Positions 25,141 through 33,946 of a DNA stretch of 64,000 nucleotides are shown piece after piece. The stretch's first letter is position 1; every line of letters begins with the position of its first letter. Location: the NCBI RefSeq assembly GCF_016901225.1, contig NZ_JAFEUL010000001.1, forward strand, positions 300,773 through 364,772. Reading direction: 5' to 3'. The notes below the pieces were generated by a model. It had not been told where the DNA came from. It ran no database searches and worked only from the letters and a program-made list of their open reading frames with translations. Source of the stretch: Actibacterium sp. 188UL27-1 (lineage in GTDB: Bacteria > Pseudomonadota > Alphaproteobacteria > Rhodobacterales > Rhodobacteraceae). The position numbers and the translations under genes were made by a program.

Positions 25141-26073
25141 CGCCGCTGGGATCAAGATCTTGCTGGCTTCGTACGATGACAGATCCGCGGTTTCCGCCTC
25201 CATCCATTCCAGAAATGCTTTGACCTGTGGCCGCATCTCGGCTCCCTTGGGGCAGACGAACCGGTAATGTGCCTCGGTCGTCAACGCGGTCGCGTAGGGT
25301 GCGACCAGCCGCCCCTCTCGCAACGCTTTCTGTGTCAGAGAAATTCGTCCCAAAACCACGCCCGCCCCCTCCAATGCGGCATCAATCGCATGATCGGCCT
25401 GGCTGAACGTCGGGCCACCATGGCTGGGGGCAACACCGATATCCGCGGCCCGGAACCAGGCTGCCCAGTCGATGGGGGGCTTTAAAAACCGGGTATCATC
25501 CTGGTGCAGCAATGGCGCATGATGCAGATCGGCGGGTGTGGCAAAATCTGCGGCCAGGGCCGGGGTCATCATCGGTGTCAGCCATTCCCGGATGATCGGC
25601 ACGGAATAAAGGCCGTCATCCGCGGTCAGGCCAAAGCGGATTGCGACGTCGACCTCGTCCCGGGCAAAGTCCAGGATCCGCAAAGTCGCCGTGAACCGAA
25701 GTTCGATTTCCGGATGCTTTTGGGCAAAGTGAAAAAGCCGGGGCGCCAGCCATTTGGCCGTAAAGGCCGGGCCTGCCGTGATGGTGAGAGCCGTCTGATC
25801 GCCCATCCGCCGCGCCGCGCGCCAGCTATCGGTCAAAGCGGCGAACCCGTCGGCGGTGCCGGGATAGAGCATTCGGCCAACCTGGGTCAGTTCCACCGCG
25901 CGGTTCAAGCGGCGAAAGACCGGTTGGCCCAGATGCTCTTCCAGGGATTTGATTTGAAAGCTGAGTGCGGCCGGAGTGACGTTCAGTTCGGCTGCTGCCT
26001 TGCTGAAGGATAAATGACGGGCTGCCGCCTCAAAGGCGCGCAAGGCGGTCAGGGGCGGTAGGCGATCATTCAT
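25126..26073 (-). CDS. LysR family regulator (GcvA-like)
   Basis: A 315-residue regulator. The helix-turn-helix is in LTALRAFEAAARHLSFSKAA and ELNVTPAALSFQIKSLEEHLGQPVFRRLNR (residues 5-55), with the GcvA-like LPPLTALRAFEAAARH opening; the effector domain follows from about 90. The frame is open upstream, but the start at 26073 gives the canonical N-terminus. It is divergent from a 38-codon ORF, which may be its target. The regulon is unknown. Confidence 0.87.
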   Translation of the reverse strand: MNDRLPPLTALRAFEAAARHLSFSKAAAELNVTPAALSFQIKSLEEHLGQPVFRRLNRAVELTQVGRMLYPGTADGFAALTDSWRAARRMGDQTALTITAGPAFTAKWLAPRLFHFAQKHPEIELRFTATLRILDFARDEVDVAIRFGLTADDGLYSVPIIREWLTPMMTPALAADFATPADLHHAPLLHQDDTRFLKPPIDWAAWFRAADIGVAPSHGGPTFSQADHAIDAALEGAGVVLGRISLTQKALREGRLVAPYATALTTEAHYRFVCPKGAEMRPQVKAFLEWMEAETADLSSYEASKILIPAADVAP

Positions 26074-26186
26074 ATTCGAACAAGTATTACTTAACTGAAG
26101 GCCGGTAAAGTCTCGTTTGTCGCTTGGGATGTGCGGGTCCATATTGGGATCAGATAGAAAAATTTGACCCTTGAAAGGACGTTCTG

Positions 26187-26303
26187 ATGTTCGAGGCACC
26201 GACAAACTTGATCACGCGCGACGCTATCCGTAAGGCCCATGCCGAGCGCGCCCGCGCGTTCAATGCCGCGATTTACTACCTGTTTCACCCCTTTGCCAAA
26301 TAA
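26187..26303 (+). CDS. Small 38-residue protein
   Basis: A short ORF preceded by GAAAGGAC and followed by an excellent terminator, which argues that it is real. The peptide runs MFEAPTNLITRDAIRKAHAE and ends IYYLFHPFAK: a basic amphipathic middle and a hydrophobic aromatic tail. I do not recognise the family; similar tiny R/A-rich proteins are common in Rhodobacterales. It is divergent from the LysR gene 113 bases away. Confidence 0.6.
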   Translation: MFEAPTNLITRDAIRKAHAERARAFNAAIYYLFHPFAK

Positions 26304-26316
26304 CAGGGCACACCAC

Positions 26317-26353
26317 AAAAAAGGCCTGTCCCCGCGGGGACAGGCCTTTTTTT
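26317..26353. terminator. Perfect palindromic bidirectional terminator
   Basis: The 36 bases 26317-26352 read the same on both strands: six A, GGCCTGTCCCC, a central GC, GGGGACAGGCC and six T (seven T in all). It separates the small ORF from the convergent phbB gene and can stop both. Confidence 0.93.
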
Positions 26354-26369
26354 GAGTCTGTAAAACCGA

Positions 26370-27095
26370 TCAGGCCAGGTACTGACCACCATTGGCCGAG
26401 ATCGTGGAGCCGGTGATGAACCCCGCATCATCCGAGGTCAGGAAGACGACAGCGCGCGCCATCTCTTCCGGCTCACCTAGGCGGCCGACGGGGATTTGCG
26501 GCAGGATCACCTCGTTCATGACTTTCTCGGGGATGGTGCTCATCATCTCGGTGTTGATGTAGCCGGGGCACAGGATGTTGACGGTGATGCCGGCGCGCGC
26601 CCCTTCCTGGGCCAGGGATTTGGTAAAACCAATATCGCCGGCTTTCGAGGCAGCGTAATTGGCTTGGGCAAACTGACCCTTTTGACCGTTGATCGATGAA
26701 ATCGTCACGATTCGCCCGAACTTGCGCTCCCGCATGCCGCCCCAAACGTTATGGGTCATGTTGAAAACGCCGGTCAGGTTCGTGTCGATCACTTCGTGCC
26801 ATTGCTGGGGGGACATCTTGTGGAACGGCGCGTCGCGCGTGATGCCCGCATTGTTCACCAGAATTTCGACAGGGCCCAGATCGGCCTCCACCTGTGCGAT
26901 GCCATCCTTGCAGGCATCGTAATCGCCGACAGACCATTTATAGGTCTTGATGCTGGTTTCTGCGGTGAACTTGGCCGCCGCTTCGTCATTGCCGCCATAG
27001 GTTGCCGCAACCGCGCACCCCTCTGCAGCCAAAGCCTTTGCAATGGCCGCGCCGATGCCGCGCGATCCTCCGGTAACCAGTGCAACACGTCCCAT
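26370..27095 (-). CDS. phbB: Acetoacetyl-CoA reductase
   Basis: A 241-residue short-chain dehydrogenase that reduces acetoacetyl-CoA to (R)-3-hydroxybutyryl-CoA with NADPH, the second step in polyhydroxybutyrate synthesis. The cofactor motif is TGGSRGIG at residues 8-15, NNAG lies near 87, and the catalytic Ser-Tyr-Lys is in ISSINGQKGQFAQANYAASK near 138-157. The end QYLA and overall length are those of PhbB. It follows phaA after 123 bases containing a TGATATATATCA palindrome. Confidence 0.95.
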   Translation of the reverse strand: MGRVALVTGGSRGIGAAIAKALAAEGCAVAATYGGNDEAAAKFTAETSIKTYKWSVGDYDACKDGIAQVEADLGPVEILVNNAGITRDAPFHKMSPQQWHEVIDTNLTGVFNMTHNVWGGMRERKFGRIVTISSINGQKGQFAQANYAASKAGDIGFTKSLAQEGARAGITVNILCPGYINTEMMSTIPEKVMNEVILPQIPVGRLGEPEEMARAVVFLTSDDAGFITGSTISANGGQYLA

Positions 27096-27218
27096 GGATG
27101 TCCTCCTTCTTATGTCCTGTCAGGCCCGGTTTCATTCTGTGACCGGTGCCAACAGATAGGCGGTGCAGGATCGCATCGCCTTGATATATATCAGAAAAGT
27201 ACGGTTTCGCGCGCCGGG

Positions 27219-28394
27219 TTAGCCGCGCTCCACACAAAGGGCGACCCCCATGCCACCACCGATGCACAAGGTTGCAAGGCCCTTCTTGGCGTCGCGGCGC
27301 TTCATCTCGAACAGCAAGGTGTTCAGGACGCGGCAGCCCGAGGCGCCGATGGGGTGACCGATGGCAATCGCGCCGCCATTGACATTCACGATGGCCGGAT
27401 CCCACCCCATATCCTTGTTCACAGCACAGGCTTGGGCGGCGAAGGCCTCGTTCGCCTCGACCAAGTCCAGATCATCGACCTTCCAGCCGGCCTTTTCCAG
27501 CGCCTTGCGGGACGCATGGATCGGCCCGACACCCATGATCGAGGGGTCCAGGCCTGCTGTCGCGTAGCTTGCAATCCGGGCCAGGGGCTCAATCCCGCGC
27601 TTTTCGGCATTGTCGGCGGTCATCAGCAGGGTCGCCGCCGCACCATCATTCAGGCCGCTGGCATTGGCAGCGGTCACTGAACCGTCCTTAGCGAATGCCG
27701 GGCGCAGCTTGGCCATGGCCTCGATCGTGGCACCGTGGCGGATATATTCGTCCGCATCCACCGTGATGTCGCCTTTGCGATGCTTGACGACAAAGGGGAT
27801 GATCTCGTCCGCGAACTTGCCAGCCTTTTGGGCCTCTTCGGCTTTGTTCTGAGATTTGACGGCAAATTCGTCCTGCATGTCACGGCTGATTTGCCACTGT
27901 TCTGCAACGTTTTCAGCGGTTTGACCCATATGGTAGCCGTTGAACGCATCCCACAAACCGTCACGGATCATGGTATCGATATAGGACATGTCGCCCATCT
28001 TCTGGCCCTGGCGCAGCGTGGCGGCATGGGGGGCGAGGCTCATGCTTTCCTGGCCACCGGCCGCGACGATATCGGCGTCGCCCAGTTGGATATGCTGGGC
28101 CCCAAGGGCCACCGCACGCAGGCCCGAACCGCAAACCTGGTTGATGCCCCAGGCCGCACTTTCCTTTGCTAGACCGGCATTGATATGGGCCTGACGGGCT
28201 GGGTTTTGGCCCTGTGCAGCGGTCAGAACCTGTCCCAGAATCGTTTCGGAGACCTCTGCCTTGTCGATGCCAGCGCGGGCAATCACACCTTCCAGAACAG
28301 TTGCGCCCAGATCATGGGCCGGCGTATTTGCGAAAGATCCAAGAAAGCTGCCAACAGCGGTGCGGCCCGCCGAAGCGATGACGACATTGGTCAT
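27219..28394 (-). CDS. phaA: Acetyl-CoA acetyltransferase (beta-ketothiolase)
   Basis: A 391-residue thiolase that condenses two acetyl-CoA into acetoacetyl-CoA. The acyl-carrying Cys88 lies in [10 protein letters not shown], His347 in GHPIGASG and the second catalytic Cys377 in CIGGGMG. Length is exactly that of biosynthetic thiolases. With phbB it supplies polyhydroxybutyrate, and the same acetoacetyl-CoA feeds the ethylmalonyl-CoA pathway to which malyl-CoA lyase at 42235 belongs. Confidence 0.96.
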   Translation of the reverse strand: MTNVVIASAGRTAVGSFLGSFANTPAHDLGATVLEGVIARAGIDKAEVSETILGQVLTAAQGQNPARQAHINAGLAKESAAWGINQVCGSGLRAVALGAQHIQLGDADIVAAGGQESMSLAPHAATLRQGQKMGDMSYIDTMIRDGLWDAFNGYHMGQTAENVAEQWQISRDMQDEFAVKSQNKAEEAQKAGKFADEIIPFVVKHRKGDITVDADEYIRHGATIEAMAKLRPAFAKDGSVTAANASGLNDGAAATLLMTADNAEKRGIEPLARIASYATAGLDPSIMGVGPIHASRKALEKAGWKVDDLDLVEANEAFAAQACAVNKDMGWDPAIVNVNGGAIAIGHPIGASGCRVLNTLLFEMKRRDAKKGLATLCIGGGMGVALCVERG

Positions 28395-28492
28395 GTGAGG
28401 CTCCTATCCCACAGGTTTGGGCGGAGCCACGCGATGAATCGCTGCATTTTAACCCCACCAGATGGGGAACACAGGTAAGGCACAGCGCGGCA

Positions 28493-28508
28493 GGGGCGCA
28501 ACCGCCCC
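28493..28508 (-). terminator. Short GC hairpin after EAL gene
   Basis: GGGGCG and CGCCCC form a 6-bp stem with loop CAAC, 47 bases past the EAL stop on the minus strand. There is no T tract, so its role is uncertain. Confidence 0.3.
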
Positions 28509-28554
28509 CTTTGGCTTATTTCATGGGGCTGAGTGACGCGGGGGCATATGCCGC

Positions 28555-29382
28555 CTAGGCAGAGCGCCTGTCAGGCATTTCAAGCCCATCGGGGTGGGGC
28601 AGGGTGGCGGGTTTGCTGAAGTGATATCCCTGCAGGCAATCGATGCCCAACTCGGCCGCGATCTGCGCCTCGGCACCCGTCTCGACCCCTTCGGCGACGG
28701 TGAACAGATCGAAATGGCGCGCCACATCCCGCAGCGCGGTAACCAAGGCGCGATTGTCTGGATCAGTATCGAGATTGCGGATAAAGCACTGATCTATCTT
28801 GAGAATATCGAATTTGAAATCCTTGAGATGCCGCAGCGACGTATAGCCTGCGCCAAAGTCATCCAAGGCGAAGCTGGTGCCATGGGTTTGCATCTCTTCC
28901 ATAAAGAGCGCCGTGATATCGGGCGAGACCATTGCGGAGCTTTCGGTGATTTCGAGGATCAGGCGCTCTGCCAGGGTGGGGTCATCGTGGATCCCCCGGC
29001 GAAAGGTCTCGATCCAGGGATCGTGATAGATTGACCGCGCCGACATGTTAATCGAAAGGCGGATATCGGGACGGGCCTGCAAGGTCTGCAGGCCGAGTTC
29101 AAGCGCTTTGCAATCGATGATTCGACCAAGATCATCCGCCTCACAGGTCTGCATGAAATCACGGGCGGGAATGACGCGGCCCATATCGTCGGTGATACGG
29201 ATAAGCCCTTCATAGAAGGCAGTTTTCTCGGGTGATCGGGCATCTACAACGGGTTGAAACAACAAGAAGGCGTCGCCGCGGTCCAAGGCTTCCCGCACAG
29301 TGCGCAGGATGTGGCGATTTCGCAGGGCGAGCGCTGCAGAGATCGGGTTGGGCAAAGTGGGGTCGGTGGGTTGGATCATCAT
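28555..29382 (-). CDS. EAL-domain cyclic-di-GMP phosphodiesterase
   Basis: A 275-residue protein made almost only of an EAL domain (about residues 28-268). Signature residues are kept: EGLIR in place of EALIR, SINMSARS, LILEITES, LDDFGAGY, KIDQCFI, VAEGVET and LQGYHFSKP. Metal and catalytic residues are thus present, so hydrolysis of c-di-GMP to pGpG is likely. It has no sensor domain or membrane anchor. The first frame codon is TTG; the ATG at 29382 is preferred. Confidence 0.9.
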   Translation of the reverse strand: MMIQPTDPTLPNPISAALALRNRHILRTVREALDRGDAFLLFQPVVDARSPEKTAFYEGLIRITDDMGRVIPARDFMQTCEADDLGRIIDCKALELGLQTLQARPDIRLSINMSARSIYHDPWIETFRRGIHDDPTLAERLILEITESSAMVSPDITALFMEEMQTHGTSFALDDFGAGYTSLRHLKDFKFDILKIDQCFIRNLDTDPDNRALVTALRDVARHFDLFTVAEGVETGAEAQIAAELGIDCLQGYHFSKPATLPHPDGLEMPDRRSA

Positions 29383-29500
29383 GACAGGCAACTCTCAAAA
29401 TGGGCGTTCTCTGATTGTTCTGATACCCTTGAGATGGTAAATGTAAGATAAATTTTCGATATTTGTTCCGCTTTTCGGAAAGCTTGAAGAAAGAAGGTCC

Positions 29501-30070
29501 ATGTCAGACAGATGCGGCTGGGTGGGGCAGGAGCCCATTTACATTGAGTACCACGATACCGAATGGGGGGTGCCGGAATATGATAGTCGTGCGCTATGGG
29601 AAAAGCTGATCCTGGATGGATTTCAGGCCGGGCTGTCCTGGATCACCATATTGAAAAAGCGGGATAATTTCCGAGAGGCCTTTGCCGGTTTTGCCCCCGA
29701 TATCATTGCGGGTTGGGGGGAGGCAGAGGTTGAGGTTCTGCTGCAGAATGCGGGTATCATTCGCCACCGCGGCAAGATCGAGGCGACCATCGGCAATGCT
29801 CAGGCGTGGTTGCGAATTGAGCAGGCGCAGGGTTTTGACCGTTTCCTGTGGGATTACATGGGCGGCGGGCCGTTGCAAAACCGGTGGGTCACCCTGTCAG
29901 ATGTGCCGACTCATACGCCGCTATCCGTGCAGATCTCCAAGGACCTTAAGGCGGCGGGTTTCAAATTCTGTGGTCCCACGATTGTCTATGCCTTCATGCA
30001 GGCTGTAGGTATGGTGAACGATCATCTGGTGACCTGTCCACGTCATGCCGAGCTGTCGCCGCCCGATTAG
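29501..30070 (+). CDS. tag: DNA-3-methyladenine glycosylase I
   Basis: A 189-residue base-excision repair enzyme that removes 3-methyladenine from alkylated DNA. The zinc ligands fit: Cys5 in DRCGW, His18 in YHDTEWGVP, and the His and Cys in HLVTCPRH near residues 175-180. The core LILDGFQAGLSWITILKKR is the Tag signature. Length is normal. It is a single gene. Confidence 0.95.
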   Translation: MSDRCGWVGQEPIYIEYHDTEWGVPEYDSRALWEKLILDGFQAGLSWITILKKRDNFREAFAGFAPDIIAGWGEAEVEVLLQNAGIIRHRGKIEATIGNAQAWLRIEQAQGFDRFLWDYMGGGPLQNRWVTLSDVPTHTPLSVQISKDLKAAGFKFCGPTIVYAFMQAVGMVNDHLVTCPRHAELSPPD

Positions 30071-30346
30071 CATGCCGGTCCTGCGAAATTGATGCCAATG
30101 CCACACATTTGCACGCTGCTTCACCGCGCTGTCAGTTAAGGCGATCAGAAGAATCTTGCCGTCTTTGGCGAGTTATTTCGCTTTGTCTTGACAAAAGCCA
30201 ATTCTCTTGTGGGCAACTTCGCGATTTTTACCAGAAGTTAACTTTAATGGCTTTTTAGAAGCGTTGTGCGGTCAACAATGCGGCTGCTTAAAGATTTTCG
30301 TTGACGATAATGCCCGTGACCCGGGTTGATATCAGGAGTGAGCCAT

Positions 30347-31027
30347 ATGTTTTTGAGAATGCTCGTTGCGGGCACGGCGCTGCTTTGCGCGACCAGTGTT
30401 TCTGCTGCGACGGTGTCCTATTCGGACAGCATCAGCCTTCAAACAACCAACTGGGAAGAGCAGCTGTCCTTGCCGCAGTTCGATACCACGTTTGGTTTCT
30501 TGAACAGTGTGACACTGACGTTGACGGCTATGATTGAAGGAGGCGCCGCGGCCGAGAGCAAGGATGCGGCGGCAAGTACCGTCGTCTTGGATCTTAGCGC
30601 GACACTCACTGCAGCAACCAATCTGATCCCCGAGATTGCCAAAGCCATCCCGTTGGTGGTTGAGCAGTTCAACGCCACCGCTTTTGATGGCACTGTGGAT
30701 TACGCAGGATCGTCCGGTTTGACATTGGATGACTTGCAGGCCAGCGACAGTGGAAGCGGTGTTGTGACCGGATCAGACCTGGATGAATTTATCGGCGACG
30801 GCACTGTCGAGATTTTGCTGACGGCCCTGGGAACGGCATCGGGGACGGGTTCGGGAAATCTGTCAACCGACTTCAATATGGATGCCTCTGCGGCTGTCGA
30901 AATCACATACGATTACACGCCATCGGCCATTGCAGTCGTGCCGCTCCCGGCCGGTGCTGTGTTGATGCTCACCGGGTTGGGCGCTGTTGGTTTTGTCGGA
31001 CGTCGGCGCCGATTGAAAGGGTTGTGA
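30347..31027 (+). CDS. VPLPA-CTERM exported protein
   Basis: A 226-residue secreted protein with signal peptide MFLRMLVAGTALLCATSVSA. A Ser/Thr/Asp-rich beta-type body ends in a sorting tail: VPLPA at 198-202, a hydrophobic helix (GAVLMLTGLGAVGFVG) and RRRR. This tripartite tail is the VPLPA-CTERM signal thought to be handled by exosortase D, which couples export to exopolysaccharide. AGGAG precedes the chosen ATG; an in-frame ATG lies 21 bases upstream. No exosortase gene is in the window. The body is of unknown function. The 276-base region upstream is relatively A+T-rich. Confidence 0.88.
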   Translation: MFLRMLVAGTALLCATSVSAATVSYSDSISLQTTNWEEQLSLPQFDTTFGFLNSVTLTLTAMIEGGAAAESKDAAASTVVLDLSATLTAATNLIPEIAKAIPLVVEQFNATAFDGTVDYAGSSGLTLDDLQASDSGSGVVTGSDLDEFIGDGTVEILLTALGTASGTGSGNLSTDFNMDASAAVEITYDYTPSAIAVVPLPAGAVLMLTGLGAVGFVGRRRRLKGL

Positions 31028-31083
31028 ACGTAACGAGTTGATACGAGTAGGGTCGCAACAGCACATGGATCATCACTCATGAG

Positions 31084-31117
31084 ATCAGCGCCTGCCGCGA
31101 CCGCGGGCGCTGATTTT
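31084..31117 (+). terminator. Rho-independent terminator after VPLPA-CTERM gene
   Basis: ATCAGCGCC and GGCGCTGAT form a 9-bp stem around a 13-base loop, followed directly by TTT and C. It lies 57 bases after the stop. Confidence 0.75.
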
Positions 31118-31180
31118 CTATGGCCGCGCGGTTGATCGGACCGCTCACAGCACCCCGGCGAGTGGTCTTGTGTCCTCGGT

Positions 31181-31738
31181 TCAGCTTTCGGCGGCCAGCG
31201 CGTTCAGGATCGCGATGGCGCTGTCGCTATCCCACTGCGCATCCCCGCGCAGGCGCGCGATCTCATTGCCGTCGGGATCAAGAATGACCGTGATCGGCAG
31301 ACCAAGGACCGCCATTTGCCGGGCCAGCAGTTGTTTGGGGTCGCGGTAGAGGGGCAGGTTATCGACCCCGATCTCTTCAAAGAACTTTTTCATACCGGTC
31401 AGCGAATTCCGACCCGTCGCAATGGTCACCACCTCGACGGGTTTGCCCTCCATCTCGCGCGCGAGATTCGACAGCATCGGCATTTCGTGCCGGCAAGGGG
31501 CGCACCAAGTGGCCCAGAAGTTGAGTACGATGTATTTCCCTTGGAACTTGCTCAATTGGTGCGGCGCCTCGGCTTCGTCGATGAATCTTATATCCAGCGG
31601 TGCAGGTTGCGGGTCGCTGACGAAATTCAGCTTTTTCATATCGCCGGTCCGCAATGCCTCGATCTGGGACATGTCGGCATGAGCTGCATTTGCAGACAGG
31701 GCGAGTGCGATATAAAGGATCGCGGATCTGAGCTTCAT
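31181..31738 (-). CDS. TlpA-like thiol-disulfide oxidoreductase
   Basis: A 185-residue exported thioredoxin-fold protein. Residues 1-21 form a signal peptide or anchor ([21 protein letters not shown]), and the active site is WCAPC at 78-82 within [19 protein letters not shown]. The [13 protein letters not shown] stretch carries the cis-proline. It probably keeps periplasmic cysteines reduced, for example in cytochrome maturation. The frame is open far upstream into argH territory, but the start at 31738 gives the signal peptide. It is divergent from argH with 33 bases between the starts. Confidence 0.9.
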   Translation of the reverse strand: MKLRSAILYIALALSANAAHADMSQIEALRTGDMKKLNFVSDPQPAPLDIRFIDEAEAPHQLSKFQGKYIVLNFWATWCAPCRHEMPMLSNLAREMEGKPVEVVTIATGRNSLTGMKKFFEEIGVDNLPLYRDPKQLLARQMAVLGLPITVILDPDGNEIARLRGDAQWDSDSAIAILNALAAES

Positions 31739-31771
31739 CTCGTTTCCTCTTTCTTCGGGAGCCTTGCCCGC

Positions 31772-33178
31772 ATGACCAATTCCAACGACGCGCCCAAGGG
31801 CGCCAACCAGATGTGGGGCGGCCGGTTCGCCGCCGGGCCCGATGCGATCATGGAGGCGATCAATGCCTCCATCAGTTTCGACCAGCGGTTGGCCCGGCAG
31901 GATATTGAGGGCTCTCGTGCCCATGCTGCCATGCTCGCCCAACAAGGTATCATCAGCATTACCGATGCGGAAGCGATCCGGGAAGGGCTTCTCACGGTGT
32001 TGTCAGAGATTGAGGCGGGAGACTTCGCCTTCAGCACAGCGTTGGAAGACATACATATGAATGTCGAGGCGCGCCTGACTTCGCTGATCGGCGAACCGGC
32101 GGGGCGGTTGCATACGGCACGGTCGCGCAATGACCAGGTGGCGCTGGATTTCCGGCTGTGGGTGAGAGAGCAATGCGACGCAGCCGTGGAGGGGATTGAG
32201 GCGTTGATGAAAGCCTTGGTGGCCCAGGCGGAGGCAGGTGCGGACTGGGTGATGCCCGGCTTCACCCATCTGCAAGTTGCACAGCCCGTCACCTGGGGTC
32301 ATCACATGTTGGCCTATGTGGAGATGTTGGCGCGCGATGCTGCGCGGTTTCGCGATGCGCGGATCCGCATGAACACGTCGCCTCTGGGGGCTGCTGCGCT
32401 GGCAGGCACGTCCTTTCCGATTGATCGGGAGATGACGGCACGGGCTTTGGGGTTCGACTGCCCGGCGGCGAACTCACTGGATGCGGTCAGCGACCGGGAC
32501 TTCGCCTTGGAGTTCCTGTCGGCCAGTGCGATTTGCGCCACCCATCTGAGCCGGCTGTCGGAGGAATTGGTGGTCTGGTCCTCGGCCCAGTTTCGGTTCG
32601 TGGCGATGTCGGACCGGTTCTCAACCGGATCATCGATCATGCCACAGAAGAAGAACCCCGATGCGGCGGAGTTGATCCGGGCCAAGGTGGCGCGGATCAC
32701 CGGCGCCATGGTCGCGCTGTTCACCGTGATGAAGGGCCTACCGCTGACTTATTCCAAGGACATGCAGGAGGACAAGGAACAGGTCTTTGATGCCGCCGAC
32801 ACGCTGATGCTCAGCCTGGCCGCGATGACCGGTATGGTGTCGGACATGTCCGCCAATCGCGAAGTCCTGTCTCAGGCGGCCGGACAGGCCTTTTCAACGG
32901 CGACGGATCTGGCGGATTGGCTGGTGCGCGCTTTGGGCCTGCCTTTCCGGAAGGCGCATCATATCACCGGTGCCCTTGTGGCTTTGGCCGAAGCGCAAGG
33001 GGTGGATCTGGCAGATCTGAGCCTGGCGCACATGCAGGGCGTGCATGGCGGGATCACCGATGACGTCTATACGGTGTTGGGGGTGGACAATTCCGTGGCC
33101 AGCCGCACCTCTTATGGCGGTACGGCGCCCGAAAATGTGAGGGCGCAGGTGGTGCGGTGGAAGGAACATTTGGGATGA
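31772..33178 (+). CDS. argH: Argininosuccinate lyase
   Basis: A 468-residue enzyme of the last step in arginine synthesis, splitting argininosuccinate to arginine and fumarate. It begins with QMWGGRF, has [19 protein letters not shown] and [13 protein letters not shown], and carries the fumarase-superfamily signature [18 protein letters not shown]. The start ATG is the first that gives the family N-terminus. It overlaps the lipoprotein gene by four bases. Confidence 0.97.
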   Translation: MTNSNDAPKGANQMWGGRFAAGPDAIMEAINASISFDQRLARQDIEGSRAHAAMLAQQGIISITDAEAIREGLLTVLSEIEAGDFAFSTALEDIHMNVEARLTSLIGEPAGRLHTARSRNDQVALDFRLWVREQCDAAVEGIEALMKALVAQAEAGADWVMPGFTHLQVAQPVTWGHHMLAYVEMLARDAARFRDARIRMNTSPLGAAALAGTSFPIDREMTARALGFDCPAANSLDAVSDRDFALEFLSASAICATHLSRLSEELVVWSSAQFRFVAMSDRFSTGSSIMPQKKNPDAAELIRAKVARITGAMVALFTVMKGLPLTYSKDMQEDKEQVFDAADTLMLSLAAMTGMVSDMSANREVLSQAAGQAFSTATDLADWLVRALGLPFRKAHHITGALVALAEAQGVDLADLSLAHMQGVHGGITDDVYTVLGVDNSVASRTSYGGTAPENVRAQVVRWKEHLG

Positions 33179-33357
33179 GATACGTGGCAGCTGCCTTGGC
33201 GCTGATCGGATTGACTGGATGCGGCGTGGATGGCGAGCCCAAGCGGCCTGAATTGTCTGGCAATGTCACCATGGGGGTCGGCTCCGATGGCGATGTGCGG
33301 GTGCGGACCCGGACGACACTTGCCAATGACCGGTTTGGCGTGAGCCTGGATCTGTGA
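33175..33357 (+). CDS. Small lipoprotein downstream of argH
   Basis: A 60-residue protein. A short signal peptide ends in the lipobox LTGC (Cys21), followed by [20 protein letters not shown] and [11 protein letters not shown]. It is coupled to argH by ATGA and to the next gene by TGATG. Similar short lipoproteins sit behind argH in related genomes as far as I recall; function is unknown. Confidence 0.75.
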   Translation: MRYVAAALALIGLTGCGVDGEPKRPELSGNVTMGVGSDGDVRVRTRTTLANDRFGVSLDL

Positions 33358-33680
33358 TGTCACCGATGCGATGGATTTATCTGGCATTGGCGATCTGGGG
33401 GTCGATCCACCCGATGTATTACTTCGTCAGTTGGTTCAATGCGAATGGTTGGTCGCTGGGTGGTCTGGTGGATAGCTGGTACGTCCATGACGGGACGACC
33501 GGACTGGTGTGGGATCTGACAATCGCCGCGATTGCGCTGACCATATGGATCGTGGCCGAGGCGGTGCAGAGGCGTGATTGGCTGTCCCTGCTGGCGATTC
33601 CCACGATCTACGGTATCGGGGTGAGCTGCGGATTGCCGCTTTATCTGTTTCTGCGCAGTCGTAATCGCGCGGCGGCCTGA
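33357..33680 (+). CDS. DUF2834-like small membrane protein
   Basis: A 107-residue integral membrane protein with three hydrophobic segments: about 5-24 (WIYLALAIWGSIHPMYYFVS), 50-70 (GLVWDLTIAAIALTIWIVAE) and 77-98 (WLSLLAIPTIYGIGVSCGLPLY). The WGSIHPMYYFVSWF opening and the Asp between helices resemble DUF2834. It is the last gene of the argH operon. No function is known. Confidence 0.68.
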   Translation: MSPMRWIYLALAIWGSIHPMYYFVSWFNANGWSLGGLVDSWYVHDGTTGLVWDLTIAAIALTIWIVAEAVQRRDWLSLLAIPTIYGIGVSCGLPLYLFLRSRNRAAA

Positions 33681-33786
33681 CCGAGCGGCTGCTAAAATGC
33701 GGCGCTGACGCGCCATTACATTCTCCTCTGGTGCATCTTGACCGCGGATTGGCCCTGGTGTCGGGCGGCTGCAAGGAGTTGGGATC

Positions 33787-33848
33787 GCGCGCGCAGCGCG
33801 CGCCGGGCCCAACGCATGGACCTTGCGGCTTTGCCGCGTCGGACCATG
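33787..33848. repeat. Intergenic palindromes before lysA
   Basis: The 266-base gap 33681-33946 has no convincing gene. It holds GCGCGCGC-A-GCGCGCGC (33787-33803) and a bulged hairpin, CATGG..CCATG enclosing GCGGC-TTT-GCCGC (33815-33848). These look like REP-style 3'-end structures. No T run follows. Confidence 0.4.
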
Positions 33849-33946
33849 GGGCGGGAGCACCCCCGACCTGGGATAATGCGCCACGATTGCCTCGCGGGCT
33901 GGGTCTGATATCACGCGTGGGCTGCGTTCGATGAAAGGTATCGCCG

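Noticed and set aside
30181-30215. Promoter for the VPLPA-CTERM gene from TTGACA at 30188
   Set aside because: No acceptable -10 hexamer lies 16-18 bases downstream.
31316-31771. Upstream extension of the argH frame
   Set aside because: It is antisense to the TlpA-like gene, and the family N-terminus begins at 31772.
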